Positions 50,178 to 58,376 of a DNA stretch of 64,000 bases are shown in pieces (the stretch's first letter is position 1; each line of letters starts with the position of its first letter). A model generated the notes under the pieces. That model did not search any database. It had not been told where the DNA came from and saw only the letters and a program-made list of their open reading frames with translations. A program made the translations under genes and the position numbers. This DNA is from Spirosoma luteum DSM 19990 (GTDB taxonomy: Bacteria; Bacteroidota; Bacteroidia; Cytophagales; Spirosomataceae): positions 1 through 64,000 of the forward strand of contig NZ_KB893258.1 of assembly GCF_000374065.1 (NCBI RefSeq), read 5' to 3'.

Positions 50178-50264
50178 GGTTTACGGTTTTTGGTTTGTGG
50201 TATTCGGTTGGCTGACGCGTAGACTGGATGATACCGGTCCGCTAGCCGCCAGCAAACCGTAAAC
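50178..50264. repeat. Inverted repeat in the spacer between MoxR and DUF58 genes
   Basis: GTTTACGGTTT (50179-50189) pairs with AAACCGTAAAC (50254-50264). The left side also contains TTTGGTTTGTGG, the word seen in the repeats at 5222 and 49241. It occupies the 114-base spacer. Confidence 0.5.
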
Positions 50265-50285
50265 TGAATACGTTAAACAGAATAC

Positions 50286-51269
50286 CTACTTCACACACTT
50301 TAATAATTCGTCAATTACCTTATCCGTAGTAATGCCTTCGGCTTCGGCGCGGAAATTCAGCGCGATTCGGTGGCGCAGGATAGGGTATGCCAGCAGCTGA
50401 ATATCGTCGGGAATAACCGAGAACCGTTCGTTCAGTACCGCCCGGGCCTTGGCGCAAAGGACCAGTGCCTGCCCGGCGCGTGGGCCCGCCCCCCATTCGC
50501 CCCACTGCTTCACAAACGCCGAAGGGGAGGTTTGAGGCCGGGAGGCCCGCACCAGCCGGTTGATGTAATCAATCAGTTCGTCGCTGATGTGTACCTGCCG
50601 GGTCAGCGTTTGCAACTGGAGAATTTCTTCGTCGGAGAGAATCGTATTCAGGACCGGGCGGTTGGTGCCGGTGGTACTTTTCAGGACCGTAAGCTCCTCC
50701 TGTTCCGAAGGATAGCTGAGTTTGATATACAACAGAAACCGGTCGAGCTGCGCTTCTGGTAGGGGATAGGTACCCGCCTGCTCAATGGGATTTTGGGTCG
50801 CAATGATAAGGAAAGGCTTAGGCAGCTCATAGTCGGTACCATTGTACGTGACCTTGTACTCCTGCATGGCTTCGAGCATGGCGGCCTGCGTTTTGGGTGG
50901 CGTCCGGTTAATTTCGTCGGCCAGCACGACATTCGCGAATAGCGGCCCCCGATTAAAGACAAACACCTTATGACCAGTTTCGTGGTCGTCTTCCAGCACC
51001 TCCGTACCCACAATGTCGCCGGGCATCAGGTCGGGGGTGAACTGAATTCGTTTGAAACGCATGGAAAGGGCACGGGCCATCGTGCTGACCATGAGTGTTT
51101 TGGCTAATCCAGGTACCCCCTCAAGCAGGCAATGTCCACCCGCCAGCAACGAAATAAGTACTTCGCTAATGGCCTCCTGTTGTCCGATGATTACTTTGCC
51201 AATTTCGTTTCGTAGCTGAGGCAACTTGCCTACCAGCGCTTTGTAGTGGGCTAATTCGTTAGATTCCAA
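50286..51269 (-). CDS. moxR: MoxR-family AAA+ ATPase
   Basis: A 327-residue AAA+ ATPase, start MESNELAHYKALVGKLPQLR. 'VIIGQQEAISEVLISLLAGG' leads to Walker A 'HCLLEGVPGLAKTLM' (about 50-64), Walker B 'NVVLADEINRTPPKTQAAML' (about 112-131), sensor 1 'FLIIATQNPIEQAGTYPLPE', and the C-terminal lid. MoxR proteins act as chaperone-like ATPases that remodel or activate VWA-domain partners, here DUF58 and perhaps the BatA-like protein. The gene stands between DUF4159 and DUF58, with long repeat-bearing spacers on both sides. Confidence 0.95.
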   Translation of the reverse strand: MESNELAHYKALVGKLPQLRNEIGKVIIGQQEAISEVLISLLAGGHCLLEGVPGLAKTLMVSTMARALSMRFKRIQFTPDLMPGDIVGTEVLEDDHETGHKVFVFNRGPLFANVVLADEINRTPPKTQAAMLEAMQEYKVTYNGTDYELPKPFLIIATQNPIEQAGTYPLPEAQLDRFLLYIKLSYPSEQEELTVLKSTTGTNRPVLNTILSDEEILQLQTLTRQVHISDELIDYINRLVRASRPQTSPSAFVKQWGEWGAGPRAGQALVLCAKARAVLNERFSVIPDDIQLLAYPILRHRIALNFRAEAEGITTDKVIDELLKCVK

Positions 51270-51300
51270 TAGTTAATCCGTTCAGGTTGTACGTGTTTAA

Positions 51301-51407
<107 letters not shown>

Positions 51408-51408
<1 letters not shown>

Positions 51409-52025
51409 TAAGCTGTCAGGGCGTAGGTTACGATGTTTACGCCGAATTTAGTGTTGTCTTCGGCCAGGAAGCGCTTGTTCCGGAAGTCGTAATCCCACTC
51501 GCAGCCGTAATCCTTGTTACTGTACAAAAGACCCAGGCGACCGTTAACGGTGATGCCTTTGAGGTAATCATGCACCAGATCGTCGCCCCAGCCATTCAGC
51601 TCGAACGAGGTGGTGGGTGGCCCTTCTGGAAACTTGAAAAAGCAGGTGTAAATAGGATGGGTATTCGGGATTTTCTGTAACGCCTTCGGCCCGAACGTCC
51701 GGGTCATCTCCTGCTCGAACGATTTGGCAAACAGCCCATCGACATCGTGGTTGCAATCGTCCACAAACACAAAGCCGCCGTTTTGTACGTAGCGCTTGAA
51801 GTTGTCCCGTTCCACCGCCGAAAACTCCACCAGTTTATGCCCGCTGAGGTAACAGAACGGACTTTTGAACAAGTCGGGGCTGCCCAGCTGAACCACCTTT
51901 TCCTTCTGGTCGACGGGTAGGGTGGTGTATTCAACCAGCGAGTGCATCAGGTTTGACGGCATCCGCTGGTCGGTTTCCCAATCGCCGGAGGTGTACTGGA
52001 TGCGGGTGAAAAAGAACGGTTTCAA
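51408..52025 (-). CDS. DUF4159 domain protein
   Basis: A 205-residue protein starting with TTG at 52025 (MKPFFFTRIQYTSGDWETDQ). 'PSNLMHSLVEYTTLPVDQKE', 'NGGFVFVDDCNHDVDGLFAK' and 'FELNGWGDDLVHDYLKGITV' are the DUF4159 blocks; the fold resembles class I glutamine amidotransferase but without a known active site. It has no signal peptide in this form. No ATG is available nearby, so TTG is used or the start is further upstream. It leads the MoxR operon and follows the acetyltransferase by 38 bases. Confidence 0.86.
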
Positions 52026-52063
52026 ATGCGTTTGTTGAGTCTGATGAAGTAGTGTACTTAGTA

Positions 52064-52567
52064 CTATAACGGTTTTTCCATCACATAATCATCCATGATG
52101 AAGCCATTCCCGATGTCAATCTGTTCATTGGCAACGTGCCTGAATCCCAGTCGTTCGTAAAACTGAATCGCTTTATTATGCCGGTTTACATTCAGCGACA
52201 GTGTATCATTCTGCGTTTCTTTCGCCAATGTAGTTACCTTGTCAATCAACTGTTTTCCTACCCCTTTACCCTGACTGGCGGGCAACAGGTAAATCTTGTG
52301 AATCCTGGTTTGGGGAACGCCTTTGTAATTCAGTTCGTACGACAGAAACCCAAGATAACTCCCATTGTCACGTTCCTGAGCCAGCAGAAAGACGTGGTTT
52401 CTTTCGGTCACCTGCGTTTTCAGTGCCTCATCGCTGTACATCATCGCCAGCATATAGTCAATCTGTTCCGGCGACAAGATAGCTGCGAACGTATCGGGCC
52501 ATGTCTGGTACGCAATCGTCTGAACAATGGATAGCTGACTCTCAGTGGCCGGGGTAATGGAAATCAT
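52064..52567 (-). CDS. GNAT-family N-acetyltransferase
   Basis: From the ATG at 52567 (MISITPATESQLSIVQTIAY) it has 167 residues. The acetyl-CoA-binding motif A is clear: 'IYLLPASQGKGVGKQLIDKV' (R/Q-x-x-G-x-G/A), with 'LSLNVNRHNKAIQFYERLGF' (motif B, near 130) and 'SYLGFLSYELNYKGV' (beta-strand 4). Such enzymes acetylate small amines, antibiotics or protein N-termini; the substrate is not predictable. The frame is open 16 residues upstream to 52615, but the shorter start fits the family. It may be transcribed with DUF4159. Confidence 0.88.
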   Translation of the reverse strand: MISITPATESQLSIVQTIAYQTWPDTFAAILSPEQIDYMLAMMYSDEALKTQVTERNHVFLLAQERDNGSYLGFLSYELNYKGVPQTRIHKIYLLPASQGKGVGKQLIDKVTTLAKETQNDTLSLNVNRHNKAIQFYERLGFRHVANEQIDIGNGFIMDDYVMEKPL

Positions 52568-52789
52568 TCGGTGTCCATTCGTAGGTATCGGGCGTTCACT
52601 CGACTCAGATACCAAATTAGGTAAATAATATAAACTAATGGGTATAGATTACTCAAAAATTAACCCAATGCTGGCCCTGGAAGCGTCCGGGATGCAAAAA
52701 AACAGCCGGTTGGCCTGATGTCAGGGCTTATAGGCAAGGATATACTGACAGTCTGGACCGTAACCGACCTGAGAGCAATGACTGGATTT

Positions 52790-53845
52790 TTACCGTTTCA
52801 GCCACCAGATAAACAGGCCCGTCAGCGTAACAACGGCGGTAGACAGGGCTAGCAGGATGTAAATAACCTGCGATACCCAGCCGAGATACCGACCGAAATG
52901 CAACTCTTCGAAAATGTGTTCGGCTATGTATTCCAGACCGGCATCCTGCGCATCAAAACCGCTGATGTAGTGCCCATCACGGGCATCCAGCGTAGCCGCT
53001 ATGGTATACTTACCCAGCAACCGAATACTGTTGGGCCGATTTCCCCGAATGACCAGCGTCGTATCGCCCGGTTTGGGAAAATCGATTTGCCGGGGCTGAA
53101 AATCGCTTATGGATGCTGTAGCATTGCTCAGCGCTGTATCAAGCGGAATGGTGCGGTATGATAAATCAGCCGATGGAGACCGGGGCTGACTGCCCCCTCC
53201 GCCGAACTGCCGCTCCAGCTGCTCCCAATGGAAAAAAATACCCGTCGCGCTCATCATCAGCATGAACAGTAAAGCAACTACACCCAGCCATTTGTGGATG
53301 TCGGCATACACGATGCGGGCTGGTTTGTTCCATCGTACTCCTATTTTGAACACGCTCAGTAGGGACCGCCGGTAATACCACGTTCCGGTCAGCACCGACC
53401 CCAGCAGACAGATACCGGCCAGGCCCATCACGTAGCCCCCCACGGGCTCCAGCAGCAGGTTTTCGTGCAACTCCCGCGCCCGCCGAACGAAGGTGGTCTC
53501 CGTATTGCGGATGCTCGTAATCGCCCCACTGTACGGATTCATGGTTATCCATTGCCACACGCCCTTGTTACTGATGTCGACCCGCAAGGCTTCATTCTCC
53601 GTTTCCGGCAGACGAACCCCTCTGACCTGTGCATCCGGAAACTGACGATGAATAGTGGTCGATACCTGACCATAGTTCATAGGCTGACCAACGGGTTCAA
53701 CCTGTGTCTGGCTGGGGTTCAGGAGATTGTCGACCTGCCGATCAACAACCAGAATAGACCCGGTAATGGTAATAATCAGGATAAACAGGCCACCCACTAA
53801 TCCGGAAATGCGGTGCAGCTTGTAAACGGTTTTATCAGAAATCAT
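52790..53845 (-). CDS. PepSY-TM domain inner membrane protein
   Basis: A 351-residue protein with the PepSY-associated transmembrane layout: helix 1 after a His-containing start ('KLHRISGLVGGLFILIITIT'), helices near 140-158 and 190-208 ('LGVVALLFMLMMSATGIFFH'), and a C-terminal helix ('ILLALSTAVVTLTGLFIWWL'). Conserved His residues ('HRISG', 'DIHKWLG', 'HFGRYLGW') could bind haem. Family members are found with TonB-dependent iron or siderophore uptake and may reduce iron; no such receptor gene adjoins it here, so the role is open. It is a separate unit on the minus strand. Confidence 0.87.
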   Translation of the reverse strand: MISDKTVYKLHRISGLVGGLFILIITITGSILVVDRQVDNLLNPSQTQVEPVGQPMNYGQVSTTIHRQFPDAQVRGVRLPETENEALRVDISNKGVWQWITMNPYSGAITSIRNTETTFVRRARELHENLLLEPVGGYVMGLAGICLLGSVLTGTWYYRRSLLSVFKIGVRWNKPARIVYADIHKWLGVVALLFMLMMSATGIFFHWEQLERQFGGGGSQPRSPSADLSYRTIPLDTALSNATASISDFQPRQIDFPKPGDTTLVIRGNRPNSIRLLGKYTIAATLDARDGHYISGFDAQDAGLEYIAEHIFEELHFGRYLGWVSQVIYILLALSTAVVTLTGLFIWWLKR

Positions 53846-53915
53846 ACGTATTCCCCGGAATTGATTCCGGAGCTAATGGGAAAAAAGGACTGGTGAAAGA
53901 CCCGTCAATGCCGTT

Positions 53916-53961
53916 CCGCTTCCGTCAGCCCCGGAATTAATTCCGGGGCTGACGGAAGCGG
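53916..53961. terminator. 46-bp perfect palindrome (terminator)
   Basis: Two 23-base arms (CCGCTTCCGTCAGCCCCGGAATT and its exact complement, read as two halves of 53916-53938 and 53939-53961) meet without a loop at GGAATTAATTCC. It lies 19 bases past the stop of the propeller gene at 53981. A degenerate copy of the core, CCCCGGAATTGATTCCGG, occurs at about 53854-53871. Confidence 0.75.
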
Positions 53962-53980
53962 GGTACGGAAGCTGGATTAA

Positions 53981-56900
53981 TTAATTCGGAATGATGGCCG
54001 GAATCTGCTGCTCGGTCACCATGCGGTTGAAGGCCGGAACCTGCGTATTGACAATTTCCTTGAGCTTATCGAGCGCGGTGTCTATCTGTTTGGCCAAATC
54101 ATCGTAAGCTGTAAAGGACGACTTTGTCGGCTTTGTATCGGCTGACGAAACCACCGAGGCTACTCCCGCCATCTTGTCGTTCAACTGAATCGGATAGGCC
54201 AGCGCATCCTGCGGGGCTTTGGATTTGGGTTGCATCAGCGTCGACTCCAGTTTTTCCAGTTCGTCCAGCATTGGCTTGGCCGCTTTCTTGAACTTCTCGG
54301 CGGCTTTGGGGTCTTTCACACTCTTGGTGTACCCTTCAATCTGCGTCCGAATCTGGCGAAGCTGATTGATACCCTTGTGCGTCTCGGACAGTTTGTTGTT
54401 TATCTTCTGTAACAGGTCGAACTGCTCCTGATACTCAGCGGCTGTAATGGCCAGACGCGGGTCTTTCCGAATTTCGATGGGCTGTTCGGCCACCAACGAA
54501 TCACCCAGCAGCATCCGTACTTTGTACATCCCCGGCACTACTTTGGTGCCCGTTCCCCGGCCCGTCCACATCACGTTGGTACCCTCAACGGCGGCCGCAT
54601 CCGGGTAGCGCATGTCCCACACAAACACGTTCATGCCAGGTAGCGCCGGAATGCTGCCGGGCCGCACGTCCGTTTCGTCCTGATAGAACTCCTTCGCTAT
54701 TTTTAGCGGCTGTCCTTTCCTGTCTTTGGTACTGGAGTAGCTGATAAGTGTGTCGTTCGACGGAGTCATGTAAATAAGCCGTAATTCTTTGGCGGGCTTA
54801 TTTTTCAGGTAGTACCGCGTAATCACGCCATTCTGGGCATTTTCGCCCTGGTCGGTGGCGGCCGCCCGACCGCGCCGGGGGTTACCCGCTCCGCCTTCCA
54901 TGCGGTAGGCATGGCGGGGCTTGAACAGGTGCATACTGGCGGCTGTTTTGCCCGCCGTTTCTAGGTCCATCAGTTCGTGCAGGGGCGTGATATCGTCCAT
55001 AATCCAGAACGAACGGCCGTGCGTAGCGATAACCAGGTCTTTTTCGCGCTTGTGAATCTGCAAATCGCGGACGGGTGTAACGGGCAGGTCAAGGCTCAGT
55101 TTCTGCCAGGAGCCGCCGTCATTGAACGACACATAAACGCCCCGCTCCGTACCAGCATACAATAGTCCCGGCTTGTTAGGATCGTCGCGCACCACATGGC
55201 AATGCTCGTCTGCCGGGATGCCGCTGGTGATGCTGGTCCAGGTTTTGCCGTAATCCGTCGTCTTGAACAGGTAAGGCTTCGTGTCACCCAGCATGTACCG
55301 CTTGGCGGCCAGGTAGGCTTTGCCCGCCGTGTGGTCGGAAGGGTGTACGATGCTCATGATGGCCATCTCGGGCAGCATGGAGGCCGGGGGCGTGATGCTG
55401 GTCCAGTTTTTCCCGCCGTCGCGGCTGATGTGCATCACCCCATCGTCGGAACCGGTCCAGAAAACACCCTTCTCCACCGGCGATTCGGCAAAGGTGAAAA
55501 TAGTCGGGAAAGTTTCAGCCCCGGTGTTGTCTTTCGTAATCAAACCACCCACATCGCCCTGCGTTTTGGGGTCGTTTCGGGTCAGGTCGGGGCTGATGTC
55601 CTCCCAGGAATGACCGTTATCCGTGCTGCGGTGCAGGTACTGCGAGGTAATGAATAACGTCTTTGGATCGTGGGGGGAGAAAACGATGGGGTACGTCCAC
55701 TGAAACCGGTACTTCCGGGCCGACGAGGGGGAACCCATAAAGTATTCGGGGTACACGTTGATGCGCTGATTCTGGTCGGTGGCTTTGTCGTAGCGCGTAA
55801 TCAGTCCGTCGTAACTGCCTCCGTACGTAACGAGTGGGTTGGTGGGGTCGGGGGTGATATAGCCCGATTCGCCCCCCGCCACCGAGTACCAGGCACCCGG
55901 TCCGATGGCGTAATCCGTCGTGCGGCTGGCAATCCGAATGGAGGAATTGTCCTGCTGTGCCCCGTAGAGGTTATACGGAAAATCATTGTCGACGGCTACG
56001 TGGTAAAACTGCGCTGTAGGAATATCGACATCGGAGAAGGTAGCCCCACCGTTGTAGGTGACTTCGGCCCCGCCATCGTCGCCGATGATGTAGTTCAGTG
56101 GGTTTTTGGGGTTCCACCAGATGTCGTGCGTATCGCCGTGATGGACGGGGATGGTTTTAAAGGTCTTACCCCCATCGTACGATTTCTGGGCGTTCACGTT
56201 CAGCACAATCAGGCCGTTTTCGTCCTGCGGGTCGGCGGCCAGCATCATGTAGTACCAGGGCCGCTGCCACAGATTTTTGTCTTCGTTGATGAGCTGCCAC
56301 GACTCGCCCGCATCGTCGGAGCGGTACAGGCCCCCCTTTGCATTTTCGACCATGGCGTAGAGCCGGTTCGGATTGACGGGTGACACCGTGATGCCGATTT
56401 TGCCCAGCAGTCCTTTGGGCATACCGGGTTTTTCGCTCAGGCTGGTCCAGGTATCGCCCCCGTCGGTGGATTTGAACAGGCCGCATCCTTTGCCCCCGCT
56501 GCTCATGGTGTAGCTGTTGCGGTACGCCTGCCACATGGACGCGTACACGATGCTGGGGTTGGTCGGGTCGAGTTTAACGACGATGGCACCGGTGCTGTCA
56601 TTTTTGGCCAGAATCTGTTTCCAGGTTTTGCCACCGTCGGTGGTGCGGAATACCCCGCGCTCTTTGTTCGGCGCAAACGGGTTGCCAAGAGCGGCTACGT
56701 AGGCAACATCGGCATTGGTCGGGTGAACCTCGATGTTACTGACGGCATCGGCTTTCTTCAGACCACTGTGTTTCCAGGTCTTCCCGGCATCGGTCGATTT
56801 GTAGATACCGTCGCCGTTGGAAATATTGCTGCGGATGTCGGCTTCACCCATACCGACGTAAATCGTGTTCGGGTCGGAGGGGGCTACGGCCACCGCGCCG

Positions 56901-57217
56901 ACGGAACTGGATTTGAACGTGCTGTCGGAGATGGATGCCCAGTTGGCCCCGCTGTCGGTGGTTTTCCAGACACCCCCGCCCGTGGCTCCGAAATAATACG
57001 TCAACGGCTGACTAACGTGCCCCGCTACGGCCAGCGACCGACCCCCGCGAAACGGCCCGATGTTGCGCCACCGCAACCCGTTGAACAGGCTGTCTGTCGA
57101 TTGTGCGGTACGGCTTTTGGTAACTGCTTTTGCTTTTCGCTGGGCCAGACCAGGCGTTGCCAGCAGCAGGGCAACCAGGGGTGCCCACAAAAGCCAGTGC
57201 GATTTTATTTTTTCCAT
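53981..57217 (-). CDS. Secreted BNR/sortilin-like beta-propeller protein (paralogue 1)
   Basis: From the ATG at 57217 (MEKIKSHWLLWAPLVALLLA, signal peptide to about residue 25) it is 1078 residues. After 'LRWRNIGPFRGGRSLAVAGH' come many Asp-box (BNR) turns of the type S-x-D-x-G-x-T-W: 'KTTDSGANW', 'KSTDAGKTW', 'RTTDGGKTW', 'KSTDGGDTW', 'RSDDAGESW', 'KTTDYGKTW'. These make two beta-propellers as in VPS10/sortilin and xyloglucanase-like folds, over about residues 40-740. The C-terminal 300 residues include a beta domain and a Lys-rich helical bundle ('LLQKINNKLSETHKGINQLR'). Such proteins are often labelled glycosyl hydrolase, but I see no proven catalytic pair. It is a paralogue of the genes at 58377 and 62118. 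The frame is open to 57283, but the preferred start gives the signal peptide. Confidence 0.85.
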   Translation of the reverse strand: MEKIKSHWLLWAPLVALLLATPGLAQRKAKAVTKSRTAQSTDSLFNGLRWRNIGPFRGGRSLAVAGHVSQPLTYYFGATGGGVWKTTDSGANWASISDSTFKSSSVGAVAVAPSDPNTIYVGMGEADIRSNISNGDGIYKSTDAGKTWKHSGLKKADAVSNIEVHPTNADVAYVAALGNPFAPNKERGVFRTTDGGKTWKQILAKNDSTGAIVVKLDPTNPSIVYASMWQAYRNSYTMSSGGKGCGLFKSTDGGDTWTSLSEKPGMPKGLLGKIGITVSPVNPNRLYAMVENAKGGLYRSDDAGESWQLINEDKNLWQRPWYYMMLAADPQDENGLIVLNVNAQKSYDGGKTFKTIPVHHGDTHDIWWNPKNPLNYIIGDDGGAEVTYNGGATFSDVDIPTAQFYHVAVDNDFPYNLYGAQQDNSSIRIASRTTDYAIGPGAWYSVAGGESGYITPDPTNPLVTYGGSYDGLITRYDKATDQNQRINVYPEYFMGSPSSARKYRFQWTYPIVFSPHDPKTLFITSQYLHRSTDNGHSWEDISPDLTRNDPKTQGDVGGLITKDNTGAETFPTIFTFAESPVEKGVFWTGSDDGVMHISRDGGKNWTSITPPASMLPEMAIMSIVHPSDHTAGKAYLAAKRYMLGDTKPYLFKTTDYGKTWTSITSGIPADEHCHVVRDDPNKPGLLYAGTERGVYVSFNDGGSWQKLSLDLPVTPVRDLQIHKREKDLVIATHGRSFWIMDDITPLHELMDLETAGKTAASMHLFKPRHAYRMEGGAGNPRRGRAAATDQGENAQNGVITRYYLKNKPAKELRLIYMTPSNDTLISYSSTKDRKGQPLKIAKEFYQDETDVRPGSIPALPGMNVFVWDMRYPDAAAVEGTNVMWTGRGTGTKVVPGMYKVRMLLGDSLVAEQPIEIRKDPRLAITAAEYQEQFDLLQKINNKLSETHKGINQLRQIRTQIEGYTKSVKDPKAAEKFKKAAKPMLDELEKLESTLMQPKSKAPQDALAYPIQLNDKMAGVASVVSSADTKPTKSSFTAYDDLAKQIDTALDKLKEIVNTQVPAFNRMVTEQQIPAIIPN

Positions 57218-57625
57218 GAAAAGTACAATTAGAGTGGGTGTTCGCTTGTTGATAAAAAAGATAAGAGAAATGAATTTGTGCATTTTATTCCCGCTGTTTT
57301 CGGCAGGATGAATAAGGGTCGAAGGCTCGCCTGGCAGAAACTAATCTGATTTCTTTCCTATTTCGCGCACAAAAATAGGAAAGAAATAAAACAGTGGTCA
57401 TTTAGCCGTCTAACAATTAATACTATTGGCTTACACTTAAAACGCAGAATAAATTTCTAATCGCTTACTTTGTAGAGACATTCCACCCGGGATAAATTAT
57501 ATAAATTTCTCTGAAGCCCTGTAAAGCCGATGGCTTTTGTACGGGCAACGGCCTGAACGAAAGGGTTTGCGGGCGATAAACGGGTTGTGAAAGACGGTAA
57601 GGGTTACTAAAATAAGCGACGAACA
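57218..57625. promoter_or_regulatory. Divergent regulatory region with hairpin 57349-57387
   Basis: About 400 bases between the propeller gene and the plus-strand transferase gene. ATTTCTTTCCTATTT (57349-57363) pairs exactly with AAATAGGAAAGAAAT (57373-57387), 15-bp arms with a 9-base loop. Because both genes point away from it, it is not a terminator for either; an operator or leader hairpin is more likely. The region is AT-rich and has no gene. Confidence 0.45.
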
Positions 57626-58315
57626 ATGATTGGCGATAATCTGGATTTTTACCTGAGTCGGGGTTATTTTCGGATGCAGCAGGATGTTTTTACGTGCCAG
57701 TTTGTCCAGTTCAATGACACTGTTTACGCCGTACAATGGTTGCGTATCAGGCTGGAAAAGGTCAGCTACGGCCCTTCGCAGCGTCGGCTACTGCGGATAA
57801 ACGCCCGCTTTTCGGTAGTGGTAAAACCGCTCGTACTGACGGCCGAACTAAAAGACCTGTATGCTCAATACCGGGCGGCTATCGACTTCGACGCGCCATC
57901 ATCCATCGAAGCCTGTTTGCTGGAAGGAACGCACCGGAATGTATTCGATACGCAGGTGGTTGAGGTTCGGGATGGTGACCGGCTTATTGCCGCCGGTATC
58001 TTCGACAATGCCCCCCAGAGCATTATGGGGGTCATGAACTTTTATCATTTCGACTACCGAAAGCAAAGCCTGGGTAAGTTCCTGATGCTACAGAAAATGA
58101 ACTACGCGCTGTTGCAGAAAAAGACGTTCTACTACCCGGGGTATGTGGTATATGAGTATCCTAAATTTGACTATAAACTATTCCCCTGCCTGGCCGCTAC
58201 CGAAGTTTTCGATAGCCTGAGTGGCCACTGGCTGCCGTTTTCGTGGGATACCATGACCCAGCTTTCAACCACGCTGCTTGACGAATACAAAATCCGGCAC
58301 GAACCTGATTTTTAA
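57626..58315 (+). CDS. Arginyl-tRNA--protein transferase (ATE)-like protein without N-terminal Cys motif
   Basis: A 229-residue protein, start MIGDNLDFYLSRGYFRMQQD. The C-terminal half reads 'IMGVMNFYHFDYRKQSLGKF', 'LMLQKMNYALLQKKTFYYPG' and 'YVVYEYPKFDYKLFPC', which matches the ATE/Bpt C-terminal domain pattern (S-x-x-x-x-F-Y-x-x-D-x-x-x-x-S-L-G, Y-L-G-Y). This GNAT-fold domain transfers an amino acid from tRNA to protein N-termini. The N-terminal Cys cluster of classical ATE/Bpt is absent: only single Cys residues occur. Its function may therefore differ. It starts 408 bases from the divergent propeller gene and ends 61 bases before the next propeller gene, which it may be transcribed with. 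Confidence 0.7.
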   Translation: MIGDNLDFYLSRGYFRMQQDVFTCQFVQFNDTVYAVQWLRIRLEKVSYGPSQRRLLRINARFSVVVKPLVLTAELKDLYAQYRAAIDFDAPSSIEACLLEGTHRNVFDTQVVEVRDGDRLIAAGIFDNAPQSIMGVMNFYHFDYRKQSLGKFLMLQKMNYALLQKKTFYYPGYVVYEYPKFDYKLFPCLAATEVFDSLSGHWLPFSWDTMTQLSTTLLDEYKIRHEPDF

Positions 58316-58376
58316 CTAATGCAATCCCGTTTTACCCATTCCCATCGCACGCTTCATCACAAACAGTCACTTTTTT

